Shown here: in pieces, positions 1 to 6,211 of the stretch
How the letters are laid out: each line of letters starts with the position of its first letter
How positions within the stretch are numbered: the stretch's first letter is position 1
Source: a virus
IMG/VR virus record: IMGVR_UViG_3300020451_002172
Coordinates: 1-31,091 of that record
Strand: one strand, 5' to 3'
Length of the DNA: 31,091 nt
Notes under the pieces: model-generated
What the model was told of the DNA's origin: nothing
What the model saw: the letters and a program-made list of their open reading frames with translations, nothing else
The model's database searches: none
Translations under genes and position numbers: made by a program

Positions 1-2
1 GA

Positions 3-467
3 ACTGATATGCATACTCTTACAGAGTATTATCTGAAGAATGAGGAACTACCAAAAGTTCCTCCCATATCTGATTTCCTTTTCAAAATATCAAAGGGAAA
101 ACTAAAGAAAATAGATAACATCTACTCTCTGGAAGGTGCCCTATATAGTAGAGAATTAGGTATTGCAGGAACCGTCGATTGTATTGCAGAATACGATGGA
201 GAGTTATCTATAATAGATTTTAAAACATCTAAAAAACCTAAACCCAGAGAATGGATAGAACATTATTTTGTCCAAGCAATGGCATACGGTTGTATGCTCT
301 ATGAGTTAACAGGAATATCTGTTAAAAAACTTGTAATTATCATGGCATGTGAAAATGGAGAATGCGTCGTTTATGAAGAGTATGACAAAACAAAGTACAT
401 TAAACTCCTCACCAAGTATATTAGAAAATTTGTTGGGGATAAACTTGACCTTTATGGAACCAAATAA
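3..467 (+). CDS. PD-(D/E)XK (RecB-like) exonuclease, 5' end outside window
   Basis: Probable DNA exonuclease of the PD-(D/E)XK superfamily. Numbered from the ATG at base 9, the visible motifs are E42, D57 (in GTVDC), D70-x-K72 in 'IIDFKTSKK', and Q89/Y93 in 'QAMAY', the RecB-type QxxxY signature. The frame is open to base 3 with no upstream stop, so the true start probably lies before the window and the ATG at 9 may be internal. It overlaps gp33 by 14 bases and heads a replication/late-transcription run (33-59-32), which suggests a role in phage recombination or degradation of host DNA. The family assignment rests on the motifs; the substrate is unknown. A Cas4-like or other RecB-domain annotation would be an equivalent description. 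Confidence 0.75.
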   Translation, partial: TDMHTLTEYYLKNEELPKVPPISDFLFKISKGKLKKIDNIYSLEGALYSRELGIAGTVDCIAEYDGELSIIDFKTSKKPKPREWIEHYFVQAMAYGCMLYELTGISVKKLVIIMACENGECVVYEEYDKTKYIKLLTKYIRKFVGDKLDLYGTK

Positions 468-714
468 AGAACTAGAAAAAGCAATTGAGAGTAAGTTTCT
501 AACTCCTCAAAAATTTGCTATAGAAATAGAGAAGATTGTCGCTGAAGAAGAATTCAATTACATTGATGCTATCTGCCACTATTGCGATATTAATGGTCTT
601 GAGGTAGACTCAATAACAAGACTAATTTCAAAACCCTTGAAGGAAAGATTAAAGTGGGATGCAACCCGTCTTAACTTTATGAAACCTACATCAAGAGCAA
701 AATTACCTTTATAA
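454..714 (+). CDS. 33: Late transcription co-activator gp33
   Basis: An 86-residue, mostly helical protein matching T4 gp33, which bridges the RNA polymerase beta-flap and the sliding clamp gp45 to activate late promoters. The central stretch containing 'YIDAICHYCDINGLEVDSI' and 'LISKPLKERLKW' is the gp33-like part. T4 gp33 is about 112 residues, so this is a short form. I chose ATG 454 because it overlaps the upstream stop by only 14 bases; an in-frame ATG at 349 would add 35 residues encoded inside the nuclease gene. The stop overlaps the next start in a TAATG junction. The C-terminus (PTSRAKLPL) is basic and hydrophobic, unlike the acidic/hydrophobic clamp-binding tail of T4 gp33. The order 33-59-32 is shared with T4 and supports the call. 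Confidence 0.8.
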   Translation: MEPNKELEKAIESKFLTPQKFAIEIEKIVAEEEFNYIDAICHYCDINGLEVDSITRLISKPLKERLKWDATRLNFMKPTSRAKLPL

Positions 715-923
715 TGCCTTCTAAATCGGAGTTAATGCACTATCGCTTACAAGCAATTATGCGTGAACATACTTATCCTGATTTAGAATACTTAGGTGTT
801 AGACCAGATAGTATAGGAATCAATCAGCACTGGTATAGGATTGGTGCAGCAGAAGTTCCTGTAGACTCTATAACATCGCTAGATACTGAAGAACATGATG
901 AAAACGAAAGTGACACCCTTTGA
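714..923 (+). CDS. Small conserved-type protein between gp33 and gp59, function unknown
   Basis: A 69-residue protein with no domain I recognise. The N-terminal half is basic with aromatic residues ('MHYRLQAIMREHTYPDLEY'), the middle reads 'GINQHWYRIG', and the C-terminus is very acidic (DTEEHDENESD). There is no signal peptide or membrane segment. Its start overlaps the gp33 stop (TAATG) and its end overlaps the gp59 start by 29 bases, so it is translated as part of the same run. The location between gp33 and gp59 suggests a small accessory protein of replication or late transcription, but that is only context. Confidence 0.7.
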   Translation: MPSKSELMHYRLQAIMREHTYPDLEYLGVRPDSIGINQHWYRIGAAEVPVDSITSLDTEEHDENESDTL

Positions 924-1500
924 GACTTATCAAACATATCTTTCTATGAAAAGTCATTTTACCAACGGTAAGTATGATTTTTTTAAATATGGTGGAAAGT
1001 CAAGAGCAACTATGACATCCTTTAATAAAAGAAAGGATAAGTATTGGTTTGAAAAAACCTCTAGAAAATATTCAGACGAAGAGATTACAGATTTTCTACT
1101 TGCAAACTTTGTTACTACTGATACACCACAAAACTTATGGATTGGAGAAATTATAAATTCTGGAGAAAGAAAATACGCAGATTGGATGAAACGACAACAG
1201 AGTTTAACTTACTTGTTCAAAGAACAGTCAACGGAATTGTTATCGGAAAAAAAATTAGAAGAAGTATTCAATTGCTCGAAAGGACACCCAATAATTCTCA
1301 AAAAGTATCTAGGTGGGGAAATATCATTAGAAACACTTACAATACTGGAAAAAATATTTTCTTTCGCAAAAAAATTTGATGGTAAGTTAAAAGATCCTGT
1401 TTGGGAATCTGTCAGTATGAAGATAAAGAAATATCTACCTTTCCTAAATATTAATGTGTTCAACTATAAAAAAATTTTAAGGGATTTAATAGATGAGTAA
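895..1500 (+). CDS. 59: gp59-like loader of the gp41 DNA helicase
   Basis: 201 residues against 217 in T4 gp59. gp59 binds gp32-coated forked DNA and loads the hexameric helicase gp41 in replication and recombination. The N-terminal region has the gp59 pattern: 'YQTYLSMKSHFTNGKYDFFKY', then 'KRKDKYWFEKTSRKYSDEE', then 'LWIGEI', matching the T4 segments around NGKYDVIKY, KRRDKYFFQK and AWIGDI. The C-terminal helical half includes 'PVWESVSMKIKKY', like T4 'LVWNNYSIKLKAY'. Start codons at 895 and 898 are both possible. It overlaps the next gene by 8 bases. The partner gp32 lies two genes downstream, as in T4-like phages. Confidence 0.9.
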   Translation: MMKTKVTPFETYQTYLSMKSHFTNGKYDFFKYGGKSRATMTSFNKRKDKYWFEKTSRKYSDEEITDFLLANFVTTDTPQNLWIGEIINSGERKYADWMKRQQSLTYLFKEQSTELLSEKKLEEVFNCSKGHPIILKKYLGGEISLETLTILEKIFSFAKKFDGKLKDPVWESVSMKIKKYLPFLNINVFNYKKILRDLIDE

Positions 1501-1822
1501 CTTTTTTGATTCTGAAATAGTTAAATCAGAACTTGTTGAAATTAATAAGTTACAAGAGCAAGTGTACAGTCGTGCATTTAATTACCCATTAATGTCTCGT
1601 GAAGATAAAGTTGCACATATTGACAAACTAATTACATTATTAGAAAAGCAGAAAGTCATGTATACTAGACTATCTCTTTCAGACTCACCAGAGGCAAAAA
1701 AAATGCAAGAAACCTTGCAGAAATCCATATCAGGTATGGGTTTTCCACCTGGTACTGATATGCAGATATTGTTTAGTTGTATGAATGAGACTATTCAAAC
1801 ATTAAGACAAGACATCATTTGA
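1493..1822 (+). CDS. DUF1825-like protein
   Basis: 109 residues, predicted helical, starting 'MSNFFDSEIVKSELVEIN' and containing 'LITLLEKQKVMYTRLSLS' and 'GFPPGTDMQILFSCMNETI'. The FFDSEIV start, the helix ending in K..YTRL.LSDSPEA and the closing M...I..LR helix resemble DUF1825, a small family of cyanobacteria and their phages with no known function. If right, this is one of the better host hints in the window. Translation overlaps the gp59 end. The -35 box of the gp32 promoter (1819-1824) overlaps its last codon and stop. A CTAAATAT at 1444-1451, 42 bases before the start, could be a late promoter but lies in gp59 coding DNA. Confidence 0.6.
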   Translation: MSNFFDSEIVKSELVEINKLQEQVYSRAFNYPLMSREDKVAHIDKLITLLEKQKVMYTRLSLSDSPEAKKMQETLQKSISGMGFPPGTDMQILFSCMNETIQTLRQDII

Positions 1823-1847
1823 CTTTTAATAGTTTATCTGCTATAAT
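1819..1847 (+). promoter_or_regulatory. Sigma70-type promoter of gene 32
   Basis: TTGACT (1819-1824) and TATAAT (1842-1847) are separated by exactly 17 bases: a near-consensus promoter for the host primary sigma factor. The predicted start of transcription is near 1854, giving a leader of only about 33 bases before the gp32 ATG at 1887. It lets gp32 be made early and independently of the upstream genes, consistent with the high demand for this protein. Confidence 0.85.
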
Positions 1848-1889
1848 CCAAATATCCAATTAATCCAATTAATCCGAGGTAATCCAATG
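1846..1889 (+). repeat. ATCC repeat leader of gene 32, candidate translational operator
   Basis: Five ATCC words begin at 1846, 1854, 1863, 1872 and 1882, spaced 8, 9, 9 and 10 bases; two copies are identical 9-mers (ATCCAATTA, 1854-1862 and 1863-1871). The ribosome-binding site GAGG (1876-1879) sits inside one copy and the start codon ends the last (AATCCAATG). The leader has little ability to pair with itself. In T4, gp32 represses its own translation by binding an unstructured A/U-rich leader beside a pseudoknot; this array may do the same job here. The repeats are seen; the function is inferred. Confidence 0.55.
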
Positions 1890-2780
1890 TCGTTTGCTAA
1901 TCTTAAAAAGCAATCTAAGTTAGGCTCTTTAACTGCAAAGTTAGTCAAAGAAGTCGAAAAAATGAATAATAACGGTGCAACAGGAGATGACCGTTTATGG
2001 AAATTAGACGTAGACAAAAGTGGTAACGGCTATGCTGTTATACGTTTTCTTCCACCCCCTGACAAGGAAGATCTCCCATTCGTAAAACTATACTCCCATG
2101 CCTTTCAAGGTCCTGGTGGTTGGTATATCGAAAACTCTTTAACCACATTAGGACAAAAAGATCCAGTATCTGAATTTAATTCAGAACTTTGGAACAATGG
2201 AACTGATGCAGGTAAAGAAACTGCTCGTAAGCAAAAACGCAAGTTAACTTACATCAGTAACATCTATGTTGTAAAGGATCCATCAAATCCTGAAAACGAA
2301 GGTAAAGTATTCTTATATAAGTTCGGTAAAAAGATCTTTGATAAACTTACTGCAGCAATGCAACCTGAGTTTGAAGACGAAGAAGCAATTGATCCATTTG
2401 ATTTCTGGCAAGGTGCTAACTTCAAGTTAAAGGCAAAAAACGTAGCAGGATACAGAAACTATGATAGTTCTGAGTTTGCTGCTGTAACTCCATTACTTGA
2501 TGATGACGATGCTCTTGAATCCATTTGGAAGAAACAATATTCTCTTGAAGAGTTTGTTGCTGCTGATCAATTTAAATCTTATGAAGATTTAAAGAAAAGA
2601 CTTCAATCCGTCTTAAGAGTTGGAAGTACTCGCGTACAACCAGTAGAAGATCTAGAACATGAAGATGATGGTCGTGGTTCTGCAGAAGAATTAGTTACTG
2701 CTGCAACTCAATCGACAACAGCATCATCTGATGAAGAAGATGACGCATTATCATATTTTGCTAAATTAGCACAAGAATGA
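1887..2780 (+). CDS. 32: gp32 single-stranded DNA-binding protein
   Basis: 297 residues (T4: 301). Coats single-stranded DNA cooperatively in replication, recombination and repair. A basic N-terminal segment ('LKKQSKLGSL') corresponds to the T4 cooperativity motif; the core has 'GNGYAVIRFLPPP', 'GWYIENS', 'NIYVVKDPSNPENEGKVF', 'YKFGKKIFDK' and 'FWQGANFKLKAKNVAGY', all close to T4. The acidic tail (from about 250, S/T/E/D rich) is the partner-binding C-terminal domain. Unlike T4 gp32, it has no cysteine at all: of the zinc ligands His64, Cys77, Cys87 and Cys90, only the histidine (H71 here) remains, and S84 stands at the Cys77 position. Start fixed by GAGG 7 bases upstream. Own promoter and terminator make it a single-gene transcription unit. 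Confidence 0.95.
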   Translation: MSFANLKKQSKLGSLTAKLVKEVEKMNNNGATGDDRLWKLDVDKSGNGYAVIRFLPPPDKEDLPFVKLYSHAFQGPGGWYIENSLTTLGQKDPVSEFNSELWNNGTDAGKETARKQKRKLTYISNIYVVKDPSNPENEGKVFLYKFGKKIFDKLTAAMQPEFEDEEAIDPFDFWQGANFKLKAKNVAGYRNYDSSEFAAVTPLLDDDDALESIWKKQYSLEEFVAADQFKSYEDLKKRLQSVLRVGSTRVQPVEDLEHEDDGRGSAEELVTAATQSTTASSDEEDDALSYFAKLAQE

Positions 2781-2796
2781 TATTTAATTATATTAG

Positions 2797-2825
2797 AAAG
2801 GGGTCTCTTTAGACCCCTTTTTTTT
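2797..2825 (+). terminator. Rho-independent terminator after gene 32
   Basis: A perfect 10-bp stem, AAAGGGGTCT / AGACCCCTTT, with a CTTT loop (2807-2810), runs into eight T residues (2818-2825). It lies between the convergent ends of gp32 and gp53. On the minus strand the same stem is followed only by TTTCTAAT, so it should work best for gp32 transcripts, but it may also slow minus-strand transcription. Confidence 0.95.
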
Positions 2826-3480
2826 ATGGCGATTTAATTCTAGTATTGGACGTTCTAATTAATCTTGTATTTACAAATTGAGAAGATTTTGAGTATTTCA
2901 TAATCTTTCTCATATCTTTTAAAAACTGTTGTAAATATTCTGGTTTCAGTAGATCAATTTCTCTTTTCTTTTCATTTACACGAGTTTCATATTCATAATT
3001 AGATATACCAATTCTGATCGCATTACCAGTTAAATTAGCGAGCGGATTAGAAGGATTTGGTATTGAAAAATCTTCATCTACGATATTACCTGCAGGTACA
3101 ATTAATCTATTTCTAACATCTTTGACCTCTATTGTTTCATAATGTTTTGTTGCATTTAAATTTGCACCATATTTGTTAACACCAAATTCATATAATTCAC
3201 GACTATTCAACGGCCACTCATTATTTACATTAACTATCCCTGCAGTTATTAATACAACCCAATCAAGATCAGATTGTTCATATACTTGCTCTGCAACCTG
3301 ATCAGGACGGAAACCATCCTTTATAGTTATTCTATCAAAGATAGTAAAATATTTTTTTAAATCGTCTCTGATTTTTACACGACGAAATAAATTTTTAACT
3401 TTTATGTAATCTAATGAAGAATTTCTATCTGAAAGTGGAGATAGATATTCAACATTTGGTAACTCTCTAAAAAATCCCAT
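2824..3480 (-). CDS. 53: gp53 baseplate wedge protein
   Basis: 218 residues (T4: 196). gp53 joins the wedge complex (gp10-7-8-6-53-25) and helps clamp six wedges round the hub. Visible family features: 'DYIKVKNLFRRVKIRDDLKK' near the N-terminus, 'YFTIFDRITIKDGFRPDQVA', then 'YEQSDLDWVVLITAGI' followed by 'EWPL', matching T4 'YYIKGSPRPEELANAIY' and 'LYWVLLMCND...GW'. The C-terminal 'EIDLLKPEYLQQFLKDMRKI' matches the T4 'IKIIAKSDINSFMNDLIRIM' segment. The start overlaps the gp48 stop by one base (TAATG on the minus strand). In T4, gene 53 neighbours gene 4; here they are two genes apart. Confidence 0.88.
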   Translation of the reverse strand: MGFFRELPNVEYLSPLSDRNSSLDYIKVKNLFRRVKIRDDLKKYFTIFDRITIKDGFRPDQVAEQVYEQSDLDWVVLITAGIVNVNNEWPLNSRELYEFGVNKYGANLNATKHYETIEVKDVRNRLIVPAGNIVDEDFSIPNPSNPLANLTGNAIRIGISNYEYETRVNEKKREIDLLKPEYLQQFLKDMRKIMKYSKSSQFVNTRLIRTSNTRIKSP

Positions 3481-4505
3481 TAGTATCCTACTCCTTCTCC
3501 TGATTGTTCTGTGGAATAATCTTCCCTGTATACTGGTGTTAGTTCTCTGAAAGTTAGACTTAAATTTAAGTGCACGGGATTACCATCATGGTATGTAGCA
3601 TAAGTTCCAGAACCTGTATAGTTTACATTACAACTAGTAAGTGCAGCTGGTTTAAATGCATTTAAAAAAGGATGTTGATTTTTCCCTTTCATGTAGGTTA
3701 GATAAAATATATCTGGAGACTTTAAAAATAAACCTTTTACAGTATTTGTTCCTCCTCTTTGAGCAGACATTGCTTGTTTGAGAACTCTTATAATAACTTT
3801 TACTTGTGCAGCTTCTTTTTTACTTCTTGGAATTATATCCCACCCAAAATTAAAGTCTCTACCATTTACACCAGTGAATAGTAATTGTTGGTTCTGGTTA
3901 ATTGTTAGTCCAGTTTCTCTAGCAATAGCATCTCCACCACCACCACCTGTGATTGCGTTTGCAACTAAACCTGCAATTCCTCCAGTAAGTAATTTACCAA
4001 CTGTTCCTTTGTCTGTTTCTAATGCTTTATCTAATTGTCCTTTCATTTCTGCAAAAGATGCTCCCCCCATAGTAGCAAGACTACCATCTGCTCTTAGACC
4101 TGCTCCTGCAGCAGCTGCTGATAATGCTGCTAAAGGACCCATTTCAGACATATCCCAATTTGCACTTCTACCATCTTGTACACCTTGAGGTACTGGCAAC
4201 ATAATAGTATGGTTTATATCTTTCTTTGCAATTTCATCACTAGTTCTTAAACGAAGAGAATCATCTGCCCTTTGTAGACCTGGTGGAGTAAACTCAACTA
4301 TTTCAAGTCTCAGGTAATCATCATGCTCATCTATCTTTGTATAAGGATATCTGAGAGGTGCAGATGATTTTGGTGTTCCATCATTATTTGCAGTTTCTTT
4401 ACCTAAGTTTTTATTTACTTCAACTGCATTATTCTTCTTAGCATATTCCTCTCTATTTTTCTCAGCTAGTAATCTTCCTTCTTCACTAATACCGCCAGCG
4501 TTCAT
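3480..4505 (-). CDS. 48: gp48 baseplate tail-tube cap
   Basis: 341 residues (T4: 364). gp48 caps the baseplate hub and, with gp54, forms the platform on which the tail tube polymerises. The C-terminal third is diagnostic: 'NQQLLFTGVNGRDFNFGWDI' followed by 'IPRSKKEAAQVKVII' corresponds to T4 'EQIYTTARS...FTWDLTPRSTEDLMAIINI', and the ending 'VHLNLSLTFRELTPVYRED' to T4 'TFTLEITMREIITLNR'. Between about residues 125 and 200 is an Ala/Gly-rich insert including a five-glycine run. An AAGAGG ribosome-binding site (4513-4518, minus strand) precedes the ATG. T4 genes 48 and 54 are adjacent in one operon; here gp54 lies beyond gp4 on the opposite strand. Confidence 0.82.
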   Translation of the reverse strand: MNAGGISEEGRLLAEKNREEYAKKNNAVEVNKNLGKETANNDGTPKSSAPLRYPYTKIDEHDDYLRLEIVEFTPPGLQRADDSLRLRTSDEIAKKDINHTIMLPVPQGVQDGRSANWDMSEMGPLAALSAAAAGAGLRADGSLATMGGASFAEMKGQLDKALETDKGTVGKLLTGGIAGLVANAITGGGGGDAIARETGLTINQNQQLLFTGVNGRDFNFGWDIIPRSKKEAAQVKVIIRVLKQAMSAQRGGTNTVKGLFLKSPDIFYLTYMKGKNQHPFLNAFKPAALTSCNVNYTGSGTYATYHDGNPVHLNLSLTFRELTPVYREDYSTEQSGEGVGY

Positions 4506-4520
4506 AAATCGACCTCTTTT

Positions 4521-4865
4521 TTATCTATTTAGCCTATATTTTCCGAAAGATAAATTTCTTGCGTCTGTTATCTCTTCATCAGTTATATTATATAACCCTC
4601 CAACTATTTCTTGAAAGGTATATTGTCTTGATTCTCCCCAATGAAAATTAATTCCTTTCATACCCCAAGAGAATACACTTGTAACTGCTACTAAAGGATA
4701 TTCATCATATCTTAGATTAGGTGTTTTGGGACGATATACAAATGTATAGTACTTTCCAACTTCTGGGACACTACCTTCTGTTAACGCACCTAGAACCTCT
4801 TGGTAGACATCATCAACATCTCCCGAACCTGTGTAATCTTCTAATATTCCAGATAGTCTACTCAT
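4521..4865 (-). CDS. Probable virion structural protein, unknown
   Basis: 114 residues, no cysteine, no membrane segment. It has a distinctive aromatic core: 'VGKYYTFVYRPKTPNLRYDE', 'PLVAVTSVFSWGMKGINFHW' and 'GESRQYTFQEIVGGLY'. I do not recognise a named family. Its start overlaps the gp4 stop by four bases (ATGA) and it lies between gp4 and gp48, so it is co-expressed with late head/baseplate genes and is probably a small tail, baseplate or head-completion part. It could be a gp4 partner; nothing in the sequence decides this. Confidence 0.7.
   Translation of the reverse strand: MSRLSGILEDYTGSGDVDDVYQEVLGALTEGSVPEVGKYYTFVYRPKTPNLRYDEYPLVAVTSVFSWGMKGINFHWGESRQYTFQEIVGGLYNITDEEITDARNLSFGKYRLNR
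4525..4532 (-). promoter_or_regulatory. Possible late promoter for gp48-gp53
   Basis: The minus strand reads CTAAATAG here, resembling the T4 late element TATAAATA, 19 bases before the gp48 ATG and inside the 3' end of the 114-residue gene. A start from it would leave only about 14 bases of leader, just enough to hold AAGAGG. Weak on its own; gp48 could equally be read through from the gp4 promoter. Confidence 0.3.
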
Positions 4866-5296
4866 ACTCCTAATTCTTTTTCTGTAATTACTTTAAACTC
4901 CCATCCACGATCTAAACAATATTCAGTTGCTGCTTCCCACTTTGATTGATTTTTAGCATACTCATATGCTTCACGAATATAACCTTTAGTTTGTCTCTTT
5001 GGTTTTACAGGAGGTTTTGTTTGTTTTTTGGGTTTTACCTCTATAAGGTATGATTTAATTTTATTATGGGACTCTTTTACTTTAATATAAAAGTCTGGAA
5101 AATATCTATGAACTCTTCTGTCAATAGGTGATCTGTAAGGAATTGCAATCTCTTCGCTCCACCACTCTAATATATTTCTATTTTTATCACAATAAACCAT
5201 AAATTTTCTTTCCCATAATGAACGATACACTATATTCATGGGATTACCTTTATACTTCTCAGGATGAGATGGTCGGTATTTTCCTTTATATGTCAT
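4862..5296 (-). CDS. 4: gp4 head-completion protein (nuclease fold)
   Basis: 144 residues (T4 gp4, also called gp50, about 150). Acts at the end of head filling, needed before tails join. Clear alignment to T4: 'YRPSHPEKYKGNPMNIVYRS' then 'LWERKFMVYCDKN' (T4 'KNISKYRGDPKKITYRSNWEKFF'), 'WWSEEIAIPY', 'RRVHRYFPDFYIKV', 'YLIEVKPKKQTKPPVKPK' (T4 'FFIEIKPKKETQPPVKP') and a C-terminal helix plus 'GWEFKVITEKEL'. E48/E49, D68 and E86-x-K88 form a complete PD-(D/E)XK-type site, so a DNA-trimming activity is plausible. First gene of the minus-strand late run. Confidence 0.93.
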   Translation of the reverse strand: MTYKGKYRPSHPEKYKGNPMNIVYRSLWERKFMVYCDKNRNILEWWSEEIAIPYRSPIDRRVHRYFPDFYIKVKESHNKIKSYLIEVKPKKQTKPPVKPKRQTKGYIREAYEYAKNQSKWEAATEYCLDRGWEFKVITEKELGV

Positions 5297-5297
5297 G

Positions 5298-5305
5298 CTA
5301 AATAA
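5298..5305 (+). promoter_or_regulatory. Late promoter for gp54
   Basis: CTAAATAA, ending 30 bases before the gp54 start codon, resembles T4 late TATAAATA and the CATAAATA copies at 23064 and 24131. It lies in the 39-base gap between divergent gp4 and gp54, opposite a matching minus-strand element. Confidence 0.6.
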
Positions 5306-5326
5306 GTATAATTAAACTCATAATAG

Positions 5327-5334
5327 ATATTTAG
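5327..5334 (-). promoter_or_regulatory. Late promoter for gp4-gp53 run
   Basis: On the minus strand this reads CTAAATAT. It ends at 5327, 30 bases before the gp4 ATG (5296), the same spacing as the plus-strand element has to gp54. The likely start sites of the two promoters are only a few bases apart. Confidence 0.6.
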
Positions 5335-5335
5335 T

Positions 5336-6166
5336 GTGGAAAAACCGAGACCAAAAAGAATAAGCGATTTTAAACCAGTTCTCACAAACTTAGCTCAAAC
5401 TTCTCATTATGAAGTTCGTTTTGGTAGAGCAGCTGGAGGACTAAGTGAATATTTAAGTAATAGAGGAGTAGATAAAAGATTTATAGTAGGAGATATGGGT
5501 TTACTATGTAATGCTGCTCAACTACCATTCTCATCTCTTAGTACTACCAATATAACAGGAGCATTCACAGGAATAACAGAAAAATTTGCACACAGTAGAA
5601 TATTTGTACCAATTACACTTAATTTTTATGTTGATAAGCAATATAAAGTTATAAAATTCTTAGAACATTGGATGGAGTATACTGCAGGTGGAACTCATGC
5701 ACCTGGCGGAAGAACAGGACCTATTACTCAAAATAAAACAAATTATTATATAAGGATGCAGTATCCTGATGACTATAGAATGGAAGAAACAAAAATAATG
5801 AAGTTTGAAAGAGATTATGATACTAGTTTAGAATATACTTTTTTTAACCTATTCCCACAAAACGTAGGTGCTATTCAAGTTGGATATGATGCATCTAAGA
5901 TTTTAACTGCTTCTGCCACTTTTGAATATACTCGTTATGTTTGTGGACCTATAAGTAATATATCTAAGTATCGTAGTGGTGCAGGATATAATAATCTTAC
6001 TGTCGCAGAACTTAAAGAAATGGTTGACAGTGGTGTTGATATTACTGAAAATAAGAAAGAAGTCATTAGTAAAGGAGATGAATTTATTAAATCTGGCGAT
6101 TCTGCCAATAACTCTAAGACTATTAATAAAAAATTCCAAATTGGTGATGGTGCGGGATTTATTTAA
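5336..6166 (+). CDS. 54: gp54 baseplate tail-tube initiator
   Basis: 276 residues (T4: 320), starting with GTG. gp54 binds the gp48 cap and starts tail-tube and sheath polymerisation; it has the tube-protein-like fold. Supporting segments: 'NLAQTSHYEVRF' near the start, 'LCNAAQLPFSSLSTTNITG', 'RIFVPITLNFYVDKQYKVIK' and 'FLEHWMEYTAGG', parallel to T4 'MPENRLSYETDW', 'PLVISFRMDSEACNYRAMQDWV'; then 'KFERDYDTSLEYTFFNLFPQ' and 'SATFEYTRYV', parallel to the T4 'TGCIPISVSAPELSYDG...FDVTFAYR' end. No ATG is available upstream and the GTG begins just after the late promoter leader. The last 60 residues are charged and probably flexible. Confidence 0.82.
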   Translation: MEKPRPKRISDFKPVLTNLAQTSHYEVRFGRAAGGLSEYLSNRGVDKRFIVGDMGLLCNAAQLPFSSLSTTNITGAFTGITEKFAHSRIFVPITLNFYVDKQYKVIKFLEHWMEYTAGGTHAPGGRTGPITQNKTNYYIRMQYPDDYRMEETKIMKFERDYDTSLEYTFFNLFPQNVGAIQVGYDASKILTASATFEYTRYVCGPISNISKYRSGAGYNNLTVAELKEMVDSGVDITENKKEVISKGDEFIKSGDSANNSKTINKKFQIGDGAGFI

Positions 6167-6177
6167 TTCAAAAAACC

Positions 6178-6206
6178 TTGCTATATACTATACGAATTGT
6201 TATAAT
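6178..6206 (+). promoter_or_regulatory. Possible sigma70-type promoter before gp26
   Basis: TTGCTA (6178-6183), 17-base spacer, TATAAT (6201-6206). The predicted start would fall at or just past the gp26 ATG (6212), so a transcript would be leaderless. The surrounding TATAATTTAT may instead be a degenerate late element. No other promoter is seen in the gap after gp54. Confidence 0.35.
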
Positions 6207-6211
6207 TTATT

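Noticed and set aside
349-453. An upstream in-frame ATG at 349 extending gp33 by 35 residues
   Set aside because: It lies deep in the nuclease gene, the added residues look unlike gp33, and ATG 454 gives the usual short overlap.
3778-4188. 136-residue plus-strand frame with a hydrophobic start
   Set aside because: Antisense to the Ala/Gly-rich insert of gp48; proline-rich composition is what that insert gives when read backwards.
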